Shown piece by piece: positions 7,347 to 14,804 of a DNA stretch of 33,484 nt. Below the pieces are notes generated by a model, which did no database searches, was not told the DNA's origin, and worked only from the letters and a program-made list of their open reading frames with translations. The DNA is from Verrucomicrobiota bacterium (GTDB lineage Bacteria > Verrucomicrobiota > Verrucomicrobiia > Opitutales > Puniceicoccaceae). How positions within the stretch are numbered: position 1 is the stretch's first letter; each line of letters opens with the position of its first letter. The stretch is taken from NCBI GenBank assembly GCA_038744685.1, contig JBCDMB010000031.1:1-33484 (forward strand), written 5' to 3'. A program made the position numbers and the translations under genes.

Positions 7347-7893
7347 TCACGCTCTCGGGAGAATGATGGGAGAGCACAAAGGCGACGACCTCGGCGACTT
7401 TCTTAGGTCCTAGCGAGGGACCCCATGCCTGCATACCAGTTCCGTCAATTCCCTGATCGATTGTTTGGTATACGGCAACGGGCTCACCCCCGTGAACCCA
7501 CTCATTGTCGGCAAGGTTGAATCCAATCCCGCCTTCAAGATTCGCCCCATGGCAGGTGGTGCAAATAGTCTGGTAGGTCTCCCTTCCTGCTTCGACAAAC
7601 TGGGCATTGCGGCTCATCTTCCAGAGATTGTCGTTATCGAGCATCGCTAAAGTGGCCTCCAGATTCGCAGCCTCAATCACCTGCATCTTTGCATCCAGAC
7701 GGGCAACGTCTGTTGTACCAACGTCCGACTGAAAGAAGAAAAACCAGTAGACGAAAGCGAAGGCTATCGCACCGTAAAGGCTGATCAGCCACCAGTTGGG
7801 AAGACGCTGATCGTATTCCTGAATCCCATCGTATTCGTGATCCATCAGGCGGACGCCTTCCTGAAGGTCGTCGTTTTTTTGGCGATCGTTCAT
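7324..7893 (-). CDS. ccoP: cbb3 oxidase subunit III, mono-haem CcoP
   Basis: A 189-residue membrane-anchored cytochrome c. The N-terminal FixP-type segment (HEYDGIQEYDQRLPNWW, about 19-35) leads into a membrane span (about 36-54). A periplasmic c-domain follows with one haem site, C111-T-T-C114-H115, and probable axial ligand M154. Classical CcoP carries two such haem motifs in about 300 residues; here only one is present and the protein is correspondingly short. It is translationally coupled to ccoQ (ATGA overlap at 7890-7893) and overlaps ccoG. It would pass electrons from periplasmic donors to CcoO. The short form seems intact, not truncated, because both ends are family-like and the reading frame is coupled on both sides. 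Confidence 0.93.
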   Translation of the reverse strand: MNDRQKNDDLQEGVRLMDHEYDGIQEYDQRLPNWWLISLYGAIAFAFVYWFFFFQSDVGTTDVARLDAKMQVIEAANLEATLAMLDNDNLWKMSRNAQFVEAGRETYQTICTTCHGANLEGGIGFNLADNEWVHGGEPVAVYQTIDQGIDGTGMQAWGPSLGPKKVAEVVAFVLSHHSPESVSGGASEP

Positions 7894-8075
7894 GTGTCCT
7901 TCGGTTCAGTAATTTTGGTCTCTTCTTCGAGAGGCAGATTTGCCATTACTTCCGCTTTTTCCTTCCTCATCCGCACAGCTCTCAGAACGATTACCAGAAA
8001 CAGCAGGAAACTGATCAGAAATGCGAGGATCGGGAGAATTTCCTGCCACTCGGCGTATTGGATTCGCTTAAACAC
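7890..8075 (-). CDS. ccoQ: cbb3 oxidase subunit IV, CcoQ-like
   Basis: A 61-residue protein with one membrane span (about residues 13-31), followed by a basic stretch (RAVRMRKEK) and an acidic tail. Size, topology and position between ccoNO and ccoP are those of CcoQ/FixQ, which stabilises the oxidase. Sequence similarity in this family is always low, so the call rests largely on context. It begins 16 bp after ccoNO and overlaps ccoP by four bases. Confidence 0.85.
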   Translation of the reverse strand: MFKRIQYAEWQEILPILAFLISFLLFLVIVLRAVRMRKEKAEVMANLPLEEETKITEPKDT

Positions 8076-8091
8076 AGCTCAGTCCTCCCGG

Positions 8092-10530
8092 TCAGCGAAT
8101 AGAAGCCGTGGTGACCGTCTCATCGTAGGCCCCTAGTTTTTGCAGGTAAGCAATCACCGCGATCATTCGGCTGTCCGGCTCTACCAAATACCCGCGCTCT
8201 CTGAGGTCCCGGGCGATTTCGAGAGCCTGCTTCTCAACCATACTCCGCACGATCTCGTCATCCAACTCGACCGGATAGGGAACTCCCAGCCAATCGCGCT
8301 GCACCTCGATACGATCGGTCAGGGAATCGAGATCAATGCTTTGGTCCGCCAGCCAGTAATAGCTGGGCATATTGGATCCCGGCGAGGTGTCCCGCGGATT
8401 CATTAGGTGAAGGTAGTGCCAGACATTGTCCCGCTTCCCAATTCTCATCATTTGGCTATCGTCCCGAATGGCACCCCCCTCCCGAGCGAGGTCTGGTCCG
8501 GTCCGTTTGGAACCCCATTGAAACGGAAAATCGTAAATGGACTCGCCGAGACGAGAGTAACCCTGACCGTCTCCCGGTCCGTAGCGGAGGACGTCAGGAA
8601 CCATCGTACGGATCATCTGGCTGTGACAGTTGTAACAACCTTCACTAATATAGGTGTCCCGACCCGAGAGTTCGAGGGGCGTGTAAGGCGTCTGCAGCCT
8701 CCCCTCGATATTGGAGGCCCGCTCGACAGTAATCGTTGGAATGAGCTGAATCGCACCGCCGATTGCCACTGCAATAAAGGTCAGAACGGTGAACCCAACC
8801 CAGTTGCGCAAAAGGCTGTTGTACCAGTCCACCCATCGAGCACCGCTGATCTCGAAGTGGGCTACTGCGATCAAAACTACGAAGATCGAACCCAGCATTC
8901 CGAGAACGAGAAAAGCCCCGCCACCGAAAAGCCAGAAGCTACCGAAGATGACCAAGCCGGTGGAATACATAACCGGCGCATTGAGGAAAGCGGAGAGGAT
9001 TCCCGGTTCGCGGTCCTTATCGATCTCGACCTCGATTGAACCGTTGGTCGGAACGCCGGCGCGGATCGTCCGATAAATGTTGTAGGCCAGAATGAAATAC
9101 CCCGCGAGGTAGAACACCCCTCCGATTACGCGAAACAGCATTGGCGCCCGGATTGCGTTGAGCGTTTCGACAAAATCGGGGTAGGCGAGGACAGTCCCAT
9201 CCACTGCGTTGAGCATCAACCCCTGGGTGATCCCAGAGACCCACATCGATGCGATGTAGAGAAGGATGCCCACCATCCCGAGCCAGAAGTGCATATTCGC
9301 AAGTGCGATCGAGTGAAGACCTCGGCAGCTGACCTCCTCGTCAAACGCACTTTCGGTGCTCCCTTTCTTTCGCCACAAGCGCGGGGCAAGCCAGTAAAAC
9401 ATCCCCGCTGCCATGAAGCCGTTCCATCCTAACGTTCCGCTGTGCACATGCCCAATCGTCCAGTCGGAATAATGGGAAAGACTGTTGAGGGCTTTGATCG
9501 AAAGAAGCGGCCCTTCGAAGGTAGCCATCCCGTAGAAAGTGACACCCGCAGCCAAAAACTTGAGGACGGGATCGGTCCGCAGCCGATGCCAGGCTCCCCG
9601 CAAAGTCAGGAGGCCGTTGAGCATCCCACCCCATGACGGAGCCCAAAGCATGAGGCTGAAGATCATTCCAAGAGCCTGCAGCCAGCCCGGAAGGGCGGTG
9701 TTCAGGAGATGGTGAGGACCTGCCCAAATGTAGAGGAACACCAGCGACCAAAAGTGGATTACCGAGAGGCGATAGCTGTACACCGGTCTTTGCGCCGCCT
9801 TCGGCACAAAGTAGTACATGATTCCGAGAATTGGAGTCGTGAGGAAAAACGCTACCGCGTTGTGACCATACCACCACTGTACCAAAGCGTCCTGCACCCC
9901 GGCAAAGACCGGATAGCTGTGGACGAGACTGGTCGGAATCGAAATGTGGTTGACGATGTAGAGCATCGCCACGGTCACGACGGTCGCGATGTAGAACCAC
10001 AGTGCAACGTAGAGGTTTCGCTCGTTGCGTTTGGCAATCGTCCAGAAGAAGTTGATTCCGAAAACTACCCAAATGAGGGTCACCGCAATATTGATCGGCC
10101 AGATCAGCTCCGCGTATTCTTTCCCCCGAGTGAATCCAAGGGGAAGAGTGATCGCCGCTGCCACGATGATCAGCTGCCAGCCCCAGAAATGGATTTTTGA
10201 AAGAAGATCGGAAGCCAGCCGCACGCGACACAGGCGTTGCGTGGAGTAATACACTCCCGCAAACATCATGTTCCCCACGAAAGCAAAGATCGCGGCATTG
10301 GTGTGGAGTGGACGGAGTCGCCCGAAAGTGATCTGTTGAAGACCCTCGTTCTGGATCAAACCGAAAGTGATCCACTCGAGGAACTTCCCATTCATTTGCC
10401 AGAAATTCAGCTGGGATGCGATTAGGGAGCCGGCGGCCATACCAATCACTCCCCAGAAAATCGAAGCGATTACAAATTGGCGAGTGATCCGGTCGTCAAA
10501 CTCGATAGTGACACGAGAACTACTAGTCAT
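8092..10530 (-). CDS. ccoNO: cbb3 oxidase CcoN-CcoO fusion
   Basis: An 812-residue fusion of the catalytic subunit CcoN (about 1-490) and the mono-haem cytochrome CcoO (about 565-812), joined through extra membrane segments (about 518-560). CcoN ligands are visible: H76 (LRPLHTN, low-spin haem b), H223 (YGHNAV) and H273-H274 (GPHHLL) for CuB, and H361/H363 (GHVHSG) for the haems. The CcoO part has a membrane anchor (about 578-598), haem c site C632-Y-N-C635-H636, and probable axial M721 (GSNMPSY). The protein reduces oxygen to water with proton pumping at high oxygen affinity. Separate ccoN and ccoO genes are the rule in Proteobacteria; the fusion is known from Bacteroidota- and Verrucomicrobiota-like lineages. 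It starts 5 bp after ccoS. Confidence 0.96.
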   Translation of the reverse strand: MTSSSRVTIEFDDRITRQFVIASIFWGVIGMAAGSLIASQLNFWQMNGKFLEWITFGLIQNEGLQQITFGRLRPLHTNAAIFAFVGNMMFAGVYYSTQRLCRVRLASDLLSKIHFWGWQLIIVAAAITLPLGFTRGKEYAELIWPINIAVTLIWVVFGINFFWTIAKRNERNLYVALWFYIATVVTVAMLYIVNHISIPTSLVHSYPVFAGVQDALVQWWYGHNAVAFFLTTPILGIMYYFVPKAAQRPVYSYRLSVIHFWSLVFLYIWAGPHHLLNTALPGWLQALGMIFSLMLWAPSWGGMLNGLLTLRGAWHRLRTDPVLKFLAAGVTFYGMATFEGPLLSIKALNSLSHYSDWTIGHVHSGTLGWNGFMAAGMFYWLAPRLWRKKGSTESAFDEEVSCRGLHSIALANMHFWLGMVGILLYIASMWVSGITQGLMLNAVDGTVLAYPDFVETLNAIRAPMLFRVIGGVFYLAGYFILAYNIYRTIRAGVPTNGSIEVEIDKDREPGILSAFLNAPVMYSTGLVIFGSFWLFGGGAFLVLGMLGSIFVVLIAVAHFEISGARWVDWYNSLLRNWVGFTVLTFIAVAIGGAIQLIPTITVERASNIEGRLQTPYTPLELSGRDTYISEGCYNCHSQMIRTMVPDVLRYGPGDGQGYSRLGESIYDFPFQWGSKRTGPDLAREGGAIRDDSQMMRIGKRDNVWHYLHLMNPRDTSPGSNMPSYYWLADQSIDLDSLTDRIEVQRDWLGVPYPVELDDEIVRSMVEKQALEIARDLRERGYLVEPDSRMIAVIAYLQKLGAYDETVTTASIR

Positions 10531-10535
10531 TGCTA

Positions 10536-10685
10536 CTAAAGAGTGTGAGAGTCGTCATCCCGGAGAGGCATTAGGGAATCCTGCTCGGGGCTACCCGAAT
10601 TGCGTCGATGCAGCAGAAGAAAGAGGCAAAGAAATAGCGAGGCGAGCAGCAGGCTGACTAGGAGGGTTAGACCGATTACATTCAT
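10536..10685 (-). CDS. ccoS: cbb3 oxidase maturation protein CcoS
   Basis: A 49-residue protein with one N-terminal membrane span (about 3-25) and a short tail ending DSLMPLRDDD-SHTL, which resembles the acidic LL/PLxDD tail of CcoS. CcoS is needed for cofactor insertion into the oxidase. The ATG at 10685 was chosen because it begins directly before the span, as in the family. A longer frame from 10784 would add 33 residues encoded by AT-rich promoter-like DNA. It is the first gene of the operon, 5 bp before ccoNO. Confidence 0.78.
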   Translation of the reverse strand: MNVIGLTLLVSLLLASLFLCLFLLLHRRNSGSPEQDSLMPLRDDDSHTL

Positions 10686-10739
10686 TGGAACGAAGAGATC
10701 GTCACGCAGAAAAGCCGTGCCCAGGGGAAATTGATTTTC

Positions 10740-10745
10740 ATTATA
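10740..10745 (-). promoter_or_regulatory. Candidate -10 box for the cco operon
   Basis: Minus-strand TATAAT, about 55 bp upstream of the ccoS ATG, in an AT-rich island (about 10741-10860). No good -35 hexamer is found 16-18 bp upstream (best is ATTTCA), which suggests an activator-dependent promoter. A TTGAT half-site of the FNR type lies at 10731-10735, but its partner half (ATTAT) is poor. Confidence 0.45.
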
Positions 10746-10793
10746 CCTAAGATTAGCAATTTGAAATTTTAATATGCAAGACATAAGTATTTA

Positions 10794-10808
10794 TGATACT
10801 CATTCTCA
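10794..10808 (-). promoter_or_regulatory. Fur-box-like palindrome upstream of cco operon
   Basis: Minus-strand TGAGAATGAGTATCA matches the 7-1-7 Fur consensus TGATAATNATTATCA at 12 of 14 specified positions. It lies about 50 bp upstream of the candidate TATAAT box, in the spacer between ccoS and the end of the LptF-like gene. The only transcript starting from this spacer on either strand is the cco operon, so iron control of the iron-rich oxidase is a reasonable guess. Confidence 0.4.
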
Positions 10809-10879
10809 ATAGTTGCATTTCTAATAAGTCTATCTTTTCGCCTCGATTCGAAGATCTTATCGTAAAAGAAAATCGCACC

Positions 10880-10939
10880 GAGGCAGGGCGCCATCTTTGA
10901 CAAGGTGCGCGGTCGTTAGATAAAACCGGAGATCTATTT
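10880..10939 (+). repeat. Dispersed 60-bp imperfect repeat, copy B
   Basis: Partner of 3991-4050 in the same orientation (43 of 60 identical, no gaps). It lies just beyond the 3' end of the LptF-like gene. Both copies contain GCGC-rich half-palindromes around GACAAG. Confidence 0.55.
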
Positions 10940-10969
10940 GGGCATGCTCTGTTTGACTGAGTCGGAGCC

Positions 10970-12064
10970 CTAGGCGTTCCGGCGGTACATCCAGACGCCC
11001 GCGACACCAGCCAATACAAGAGGGGTCCACGTCGACGCCAGCACAGGGAGCCAGCTCCTCTGTCCAGCGAAAGAAAAGACCGCGGTCACGGCAAAGAAGC
11101 CGAGATAGATCCAGACCGCGCGAAAGAAGCCACTCGAAGCACCCGACCTGCCCGTCCCAAGCGCGCAGGGTATCGCGATCAGGACCACGACGAAAAACTG
11201 GAGGGGAGCCGAGAGTACCGCGAGGTAACGGACCCGATACGGTTTGGCCTTTGGATCCCCCTCACTTTGCCGAAGAAGCTGGTCCAACTGCAGGAGTGAT
11301 AGATCCTTCGGACGTTGGCTAAAACCCAATAAAAGAATTGGCGTCATGCGGCTTCCCTCCAGGACCATCTCGTCGAAAGGCACGAGTTCGCCGGGCAGCT
11401 CATCTGCAGGCGTAATTGGGAGGACGACTCCATTGGTGAGAGTCCATTGGCCCTTTTCTTCGTCATACACTCCACGAGCGGCTTCGATGCGCTGCGGAGC
11501 CTCTGAAGAAGAAAGGTTTACACTCAGCCCAAACGCTTCATCGGAGGTTCGTCGATAGTTTTCGACGAACCACAGTTCGTCGTTCTGGGGGAGGTAAGCA
11601 GCGAGGTCACGAGAGGTGCCCCAAAAATCTTCTGAACCTCCGGCAAGAGCGTCCTCTTTGACCCTCTCCCGGAGAAGGCGGGAGGACTCCATTGACGACG
11701 GAGCGAGAGAACCGTTCAACCAAAGAAGAAGTCCCGCTAACCCCAACGCAGCTACCCAGAACGGACGGCTCAACCGGAAAAGACTCACACCCGCTGAACG
11801 AATCGCCACGATCTCTCCATTTCGTTGCAGGCTGGCGAGGGAGAAGAGGAGGGAGAGAAAAAAACAAATGGGAAGAAGTGAGGGCAGGTAACCGGGTATA
11901 AGAAGAAAAAAGTAAAGGAGAACCGTTTCCAGAGAAGCCTCCCGATCGATAAATCGGGGAAGCTCATTGTAGACCTCACCGAGGAGAAGAAGCCCAAGAA
12001 TCGCGGCCACCGCCAGACCGAAAATCTTCAGCCATTCGCCGAAAATGTAACGGTCGATCCGCAT
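10970..12064 (-). CDS. LptF/LptG family permease
   Basis: A 364-residue inner-membrane protein of the YjgP/YjgQ family, the transmembrane half of the LPS transporter LptB2FG. The start MRIDRYIFGEWLK is typical of the family. Layout: three spans before residue about 120 (near 12-30, 55-80, 102-118), a periplasmic beta-jellyroll domain (about 125-270), and three spans to the end (about 280-361). Only one of the usual lptF/lptG pair is present; the partner must be elsewhere. It follows the namZ-like gene by 5 bp on the same strand, so both are probably translated from one transcript. That is an envelope-themed pairing. Whether it is the F or G type cannot be decided here. Confidence 0.85.
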   Translation of the reverse strand: MRIDRYIFGEWLKIFGLAVAAILGLLLLGEVYNELPRFIDREASLETVLLYFFLLIPGYLPSLLPICFFLSLLFSLASLQRNGEIVAIRSAGVSLFRLSRPFWVAALGLAGLLLWLNGSLAPSSMESSRLLRERVKEDALAGGSEDFWGTSRDLAAYLPQNDELWFVENYRRTSDEAFGLSVNLSSSEAPQRIEAARGVYDEEKGQWTLTNGVVLPITPADELPGELVPFDEMVLEGSRMTPILLLGFSQRPKDLSLLQLDQLLRQSEGDPKAKPYRVRYLAVLSAPLQFFVVVLIAIPCALGTGRSGASSGFFRAVWIYLGFFAVTAVFSFAGQRSWLPVLASTWTPLVLAGVAGVWMYRRNA

Positions 12065-12069
12065 CTTTC

Positions 12070-13365
12070 CTATGGGTAGATGTAATACTGCCGACTGAAA
12101 TCCTGAAACGTCTTTGCTTCACGTTCGAACTTTTCTAAAAAGTAGTTCAGGTCGACCCTGCGACCGCGGGTCGAAATCGCATCCCACCATTCAGTGGAAC
12201 CCACGTGTTTATTGAAGAGGATCATTTCTGCCTCGGAAGCTGCCGCGAAAGGGTTGATCCGGCTCCATTGGGCAGACAGCCTCATCATCTCGAAACTGAG
12301 CTGGGTGGGGCGAAGAACGCTGTAGTCGGTCACCACTACATACACTCCCGTAGTTACCTGACGATTTGGCTTACTGTAGCGACGATCCTGATACGATAGT
12401 CCGGGGATATTCAGTCTCCTCATATCGCCGCTCAGGGTAGCTGCGGACTTTCCGGGGTAAGTCAGCAAGCGGAAGGGAAATGGGGTGCCGTATCCATGCC
12501 GGAAATCCCCGATCTGTGAACCCAGGCCAGTCATCGGGTAGCCAATAGCTGCGGAGACATCGGGGATTGCCGGCGACGTAGCGATCCAGCGAAGTCCGGT
12601 CTGAGGCCAGAGCATGCTGCGCCGCCATCCCTTCATCGGAACAATTTTGAGGCTCCCCTCCAGACGCACCCGGTCGGGAACATCCATCCAGCCAGGCACC
12701 TCCTTGAGCATGCGAGCCAGCTCCCCGATAGTTAGACCATACACGTAAGGCACCCGATAGGCACCCACATAACTCATCCAGCGAGTCTCCATCATCGGTC
12801 CGTCTACCTTGAGGCCACCCAGCGGATTGGGACGATCCAGCACTATAAATTCGACGCCTTCCTCGAAACAGGCCTCCATCGCCAACTTCATGCAGCTAAT
12901 GTAGGTGTAGGAACGCACTCCGAGGTCCTGAAGATCGACCACCATCACATCGAGATCCTCAAGCATTGCTGGAGTCGGCTTCCGAGTTTCTCCATACAGG
13001 GAATAAACTGGCAGCCCCGTATTCTCATCCAAATGGTCGTTGATCTTCACATTGGCTTTTTCGTTGCCGTAGACCCCGTGTTCAGGCCCAAAGAGCGCCA
13101 CGAGGTTCACATTGGGGGCTTCAAAAAGGATTTGAATGGTCGATTTCCCCTGCCGGTTTACCCCTGCCGGATTGGTGAGGAGCCCGACCCGCTTCCCCTC
13201 CAAAAGGTCAAAATCCCTCTGGGTCAGGTGGTCGATTCCCAAGAAAATTGAGCTGACCTTGCGCGGAGACTCTCCCTGAGACTGCTGTGCAACTACCTTC
13301 GGGGGAACTAGAGTCAGTGCACAAGAAGCGGTGAGGAAAAGAAACAGAGCGGACGCAACCTTCAT
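12070..13365 (-). CDS. namZ: DUF1343 exo-beta-N-acetylmuramidase, NamZ-like
   Basis: A 431-residue exported hydrolase of DUF1343. The characterised Bacillus subtilis NamZ of this family removes MurNAc from the non-reducing ends of peptidoglycan fragments (glycoside hydrolase family GH171). The ATG at 13365 was chosen because it gives a signal peptide (MKVASALFLF..., likely cleaved near VVA-QQ). The frame extends to 13647 but then overlaps the divergent reductase gene. Motifs visible: GKRVGLLTNPAG, FGPEHG, the YSLYGE.RKPTP stretch, DLQDLGVRSYTY, and DRPNPLGG, all characteristic of the family. It would act in the periplasm, likely in wall recycling. It is first in a unit with the LptF/G permease. 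Confidence 0.87.
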   Translation of the reverse strand: MKVASALFLFLTASCALTLVPPKVVAQQSQGESPRKVSSIFLGIDHLTQRDFDLLEGKRVGLLTNPAGVNRQGKSTIQILFEAPNVNLVALFGPEHGVYGNEKANVKINDHLDENTGLPVYSLYGETRKPTPAMLEDLDVMVVDLQDLGVRSYTYISCMKLAMEACFEEGVEFIVLDRPNPLGGLKVDGPMMETRWMSYVGAYRVPYVYGLTIGELARMLKEVPGWMDVPDRVRLEGSLKIVPMKGWRRSMLWPQTGLRWIATSPAIPDVSAAIGYPMTGLGSQIGDFRHGYGTPFPFRLLTYPGKSAATLSGDMRRLNIPGLSYQDRRYSKPNRQVTTGVYVVVTDYSVLRPTQLSFEMMRLSAQWSRINPFAAASEAEMILFNKHVGSTEWWDAISTRGRRVDLNYFLEKFEREAKTFQDFSRQYYIYP

Positions 13366-13578
13366 TCTCAGATGGATTACTTTGTGTGAGTCACCAAGAC
13401 GAGTAGAAATTGGCCCATTATTTCTTTGTCGGCACTCAGAGGTACTTTGGATGCATCTTTGTAGTGAGAAGAAGATTGCAGTAGCCCAGAAGCAGGAACC
13501 AACTTCAAAACAGTTACTGAAGAATCTCGATTCCCGGTTCACGGTTGCTACTCGCCGAAACCCTTTCATTCTCCACGA

Positions 13579-14568
13579 ATGCGCGGTTTGGTATTGGTGA
13601 CGGGAGCAAGCGGATTTGTCGGTGGAGCTGTCTGCAGAGCGTTGCAAAACAAAGGATATTCGGTGCGGGGGACCGGAAGACGGGAAAGACCCAGAGAATT
13701 ACCCTCCGACGTAGAGTATCTTCCCGGCGATCTTTGTGACACTGGGTTCACCAAGAATCTTGTCGAGGGAGTCGATGCGGTTGTCCACGCAGCTGCAAAA
13801 GCAGGGATTTGGGGTCCGTTGGAAGAGTATCGCAGGGCCAACGTGGAAGCTACCTCAACCCTGCTGGAGGCCGCCCGTGACGGACAACCGGAAGCGTTTG
13901 TCTATACCAGCACTCCAAGCGTGGTCTTCAACGGTAAACCCATCCAGAACGGAGACGAGAACCTTGCTTACGGAACCAATTTTCCCTGTGCCTACCCGGC
14001 AACAAAAGCGGAAGCCGAACGATTAGTGCTTGAGGCAAATGACTCAGGATTTCGGACCCTTGCGCTGCGGCCGCATTTGATCTGGGGACCCGGTGATCCT
14101 CATCTGTTCCCGAGAGTATTTGAGCGCGTCGATGCAGGAAAACTGAAAATTGTGGGCGATGGAACCAACCGGGTTGACCTCACCTTTATCGAAAACGTTG
14201 CTTCCGGCCACGTTGCCGCAGTCGAGTCCCTTCTCACGGGCAAGGGAGGTGGCGAGGCCTTCTTTCTCACTCAGGACGAGCCCGTCGAGCTCTGGCCATT
14301 TATCAATAGGGTTCTGAAGGCAACCGGTAGGAGCGAGCTGAACAAAAAGGTGCCGTTGTCTCTTGCCTACAGAGCTGGTGCGATCTGCGAATTTCTATGG
14401 GGACTTCTTAGAAGAAAGGAGGATCCTCCCATGACGAGGTTTGTGGCCAAGGAGCTAGCAACTGACCATTGGTTCTATTCGCGCGCGGCACGGGAGACTC
14501 TTGGATACGTCCCAGCGGTTTCGATGGAAGAAGGCTTGGCCCGTTATCTGGAGTCGCTGAAGAATTGA
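13579..14568 (+). CDS. NAD(P)-dependent reductase, OleD / 3-beta-HSD family
   Basis: A 329-residue extended short-chain dehydrogenase. The Rossmann motif G9-A-S-G12-F-V-G15, the AAAKAG.WGP stretch (71-80), the catalytic Ser in YTST (S111) and Y139-x3-K143 (AYPATK) are all present. The run ALRPHLIWGPGDPHL (162-176) is very like OleD, the 2-alkyl-3-oxoalkanoate reductase of long-chain olefin synthesis. Related NSDHL-type sterol enzymes share it. OleA, OleB and OleC are not in the window, so an olefin role is not supported by context. Substrate unknown, probably a hydrophobic beta-keto acid or steroid-like molecule. It is transcribed divergently from the namZ-like gene across a 213-bp spacer. 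Confidence 0.85.
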   Translation: MRGLVLVTGASGFVGGAVCRALQNKGYSVRGTGRRERPRELPSDVEYLPGDLCDTGFTKNLVEGVDAVVHAAAKAGIWGPLEEYRRANVEATSTLLEAARDGQPEAFVYTSTPSVVFNGKPIQNGDENLAYGTNFPCAYPATKAEAERLVLEANDSGFRTLALRPHLIWGPGDPHLFPRVFERVDAGKLKIVGDGTNRVDLTFIENVASGHVAAVESLLTGKGGGEAFFLTQDEPVELWPFINRVLKATGRSELNKKVPLSLAYRAGAICEFLWGLLRRKEDPPMTRFVAKELATDHWFYSRAARETLGYVPAVSMEEGLARYLESLKN

Positions 14569-14804
14569 GAACCTGTATCCAGACTCTCTATTGAAACCGG
14601 CATTCGTTTTTGGCCCTTCCATCCACATCAGTGGGGCCATGCCTCCAAACCCAAAGTGCAAAATAGCAATCGAGCAGAAGAAACCCGTGGTCTCAGGAGA
14701 ACCCGGCCTAAGCTGTGTTTGAAATCTGGATTGATTCATAAAGTCCAAAGCTCGCCCGAACCACAGCTGCCCCACGTCACTGTCAGACCATTCGAATTTT
14801 CCCC

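Noticed and set aside
8407-9039. A 210-codon plus-strand open frame opposite the CcoO part of the fusion
   Set aside because: Antisense to a firmly identified gene, and low-complexity charged composition.
9341-10375. A 344-codon open frame on the minus strand inside the CcoN region
   Set aside because: It is a frame-shifted shadow of ccoNO; the real frame carries all haem and copper ligands, and this one has no domain pattern.
10731-10744. FNR box upstream of the cco operon
   Set aside because: Only the left half TTGAT is good; the right half reads ATTAT instead of ATCAA, so it is mentioned but not called.
13366-13647. N-terminal extension of the namZ-like frame
   Set aside because: It would hide the signal peptide and overlap the divergent reductase gene; the ATG at 13365 gives a normal exported protein.
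14614-14643. Hairpin TGGCCC...GGGCCA downstream of the OleD-like gene as a terminator
   Set aside because: No T-tract follows on either strand and the loop is long.
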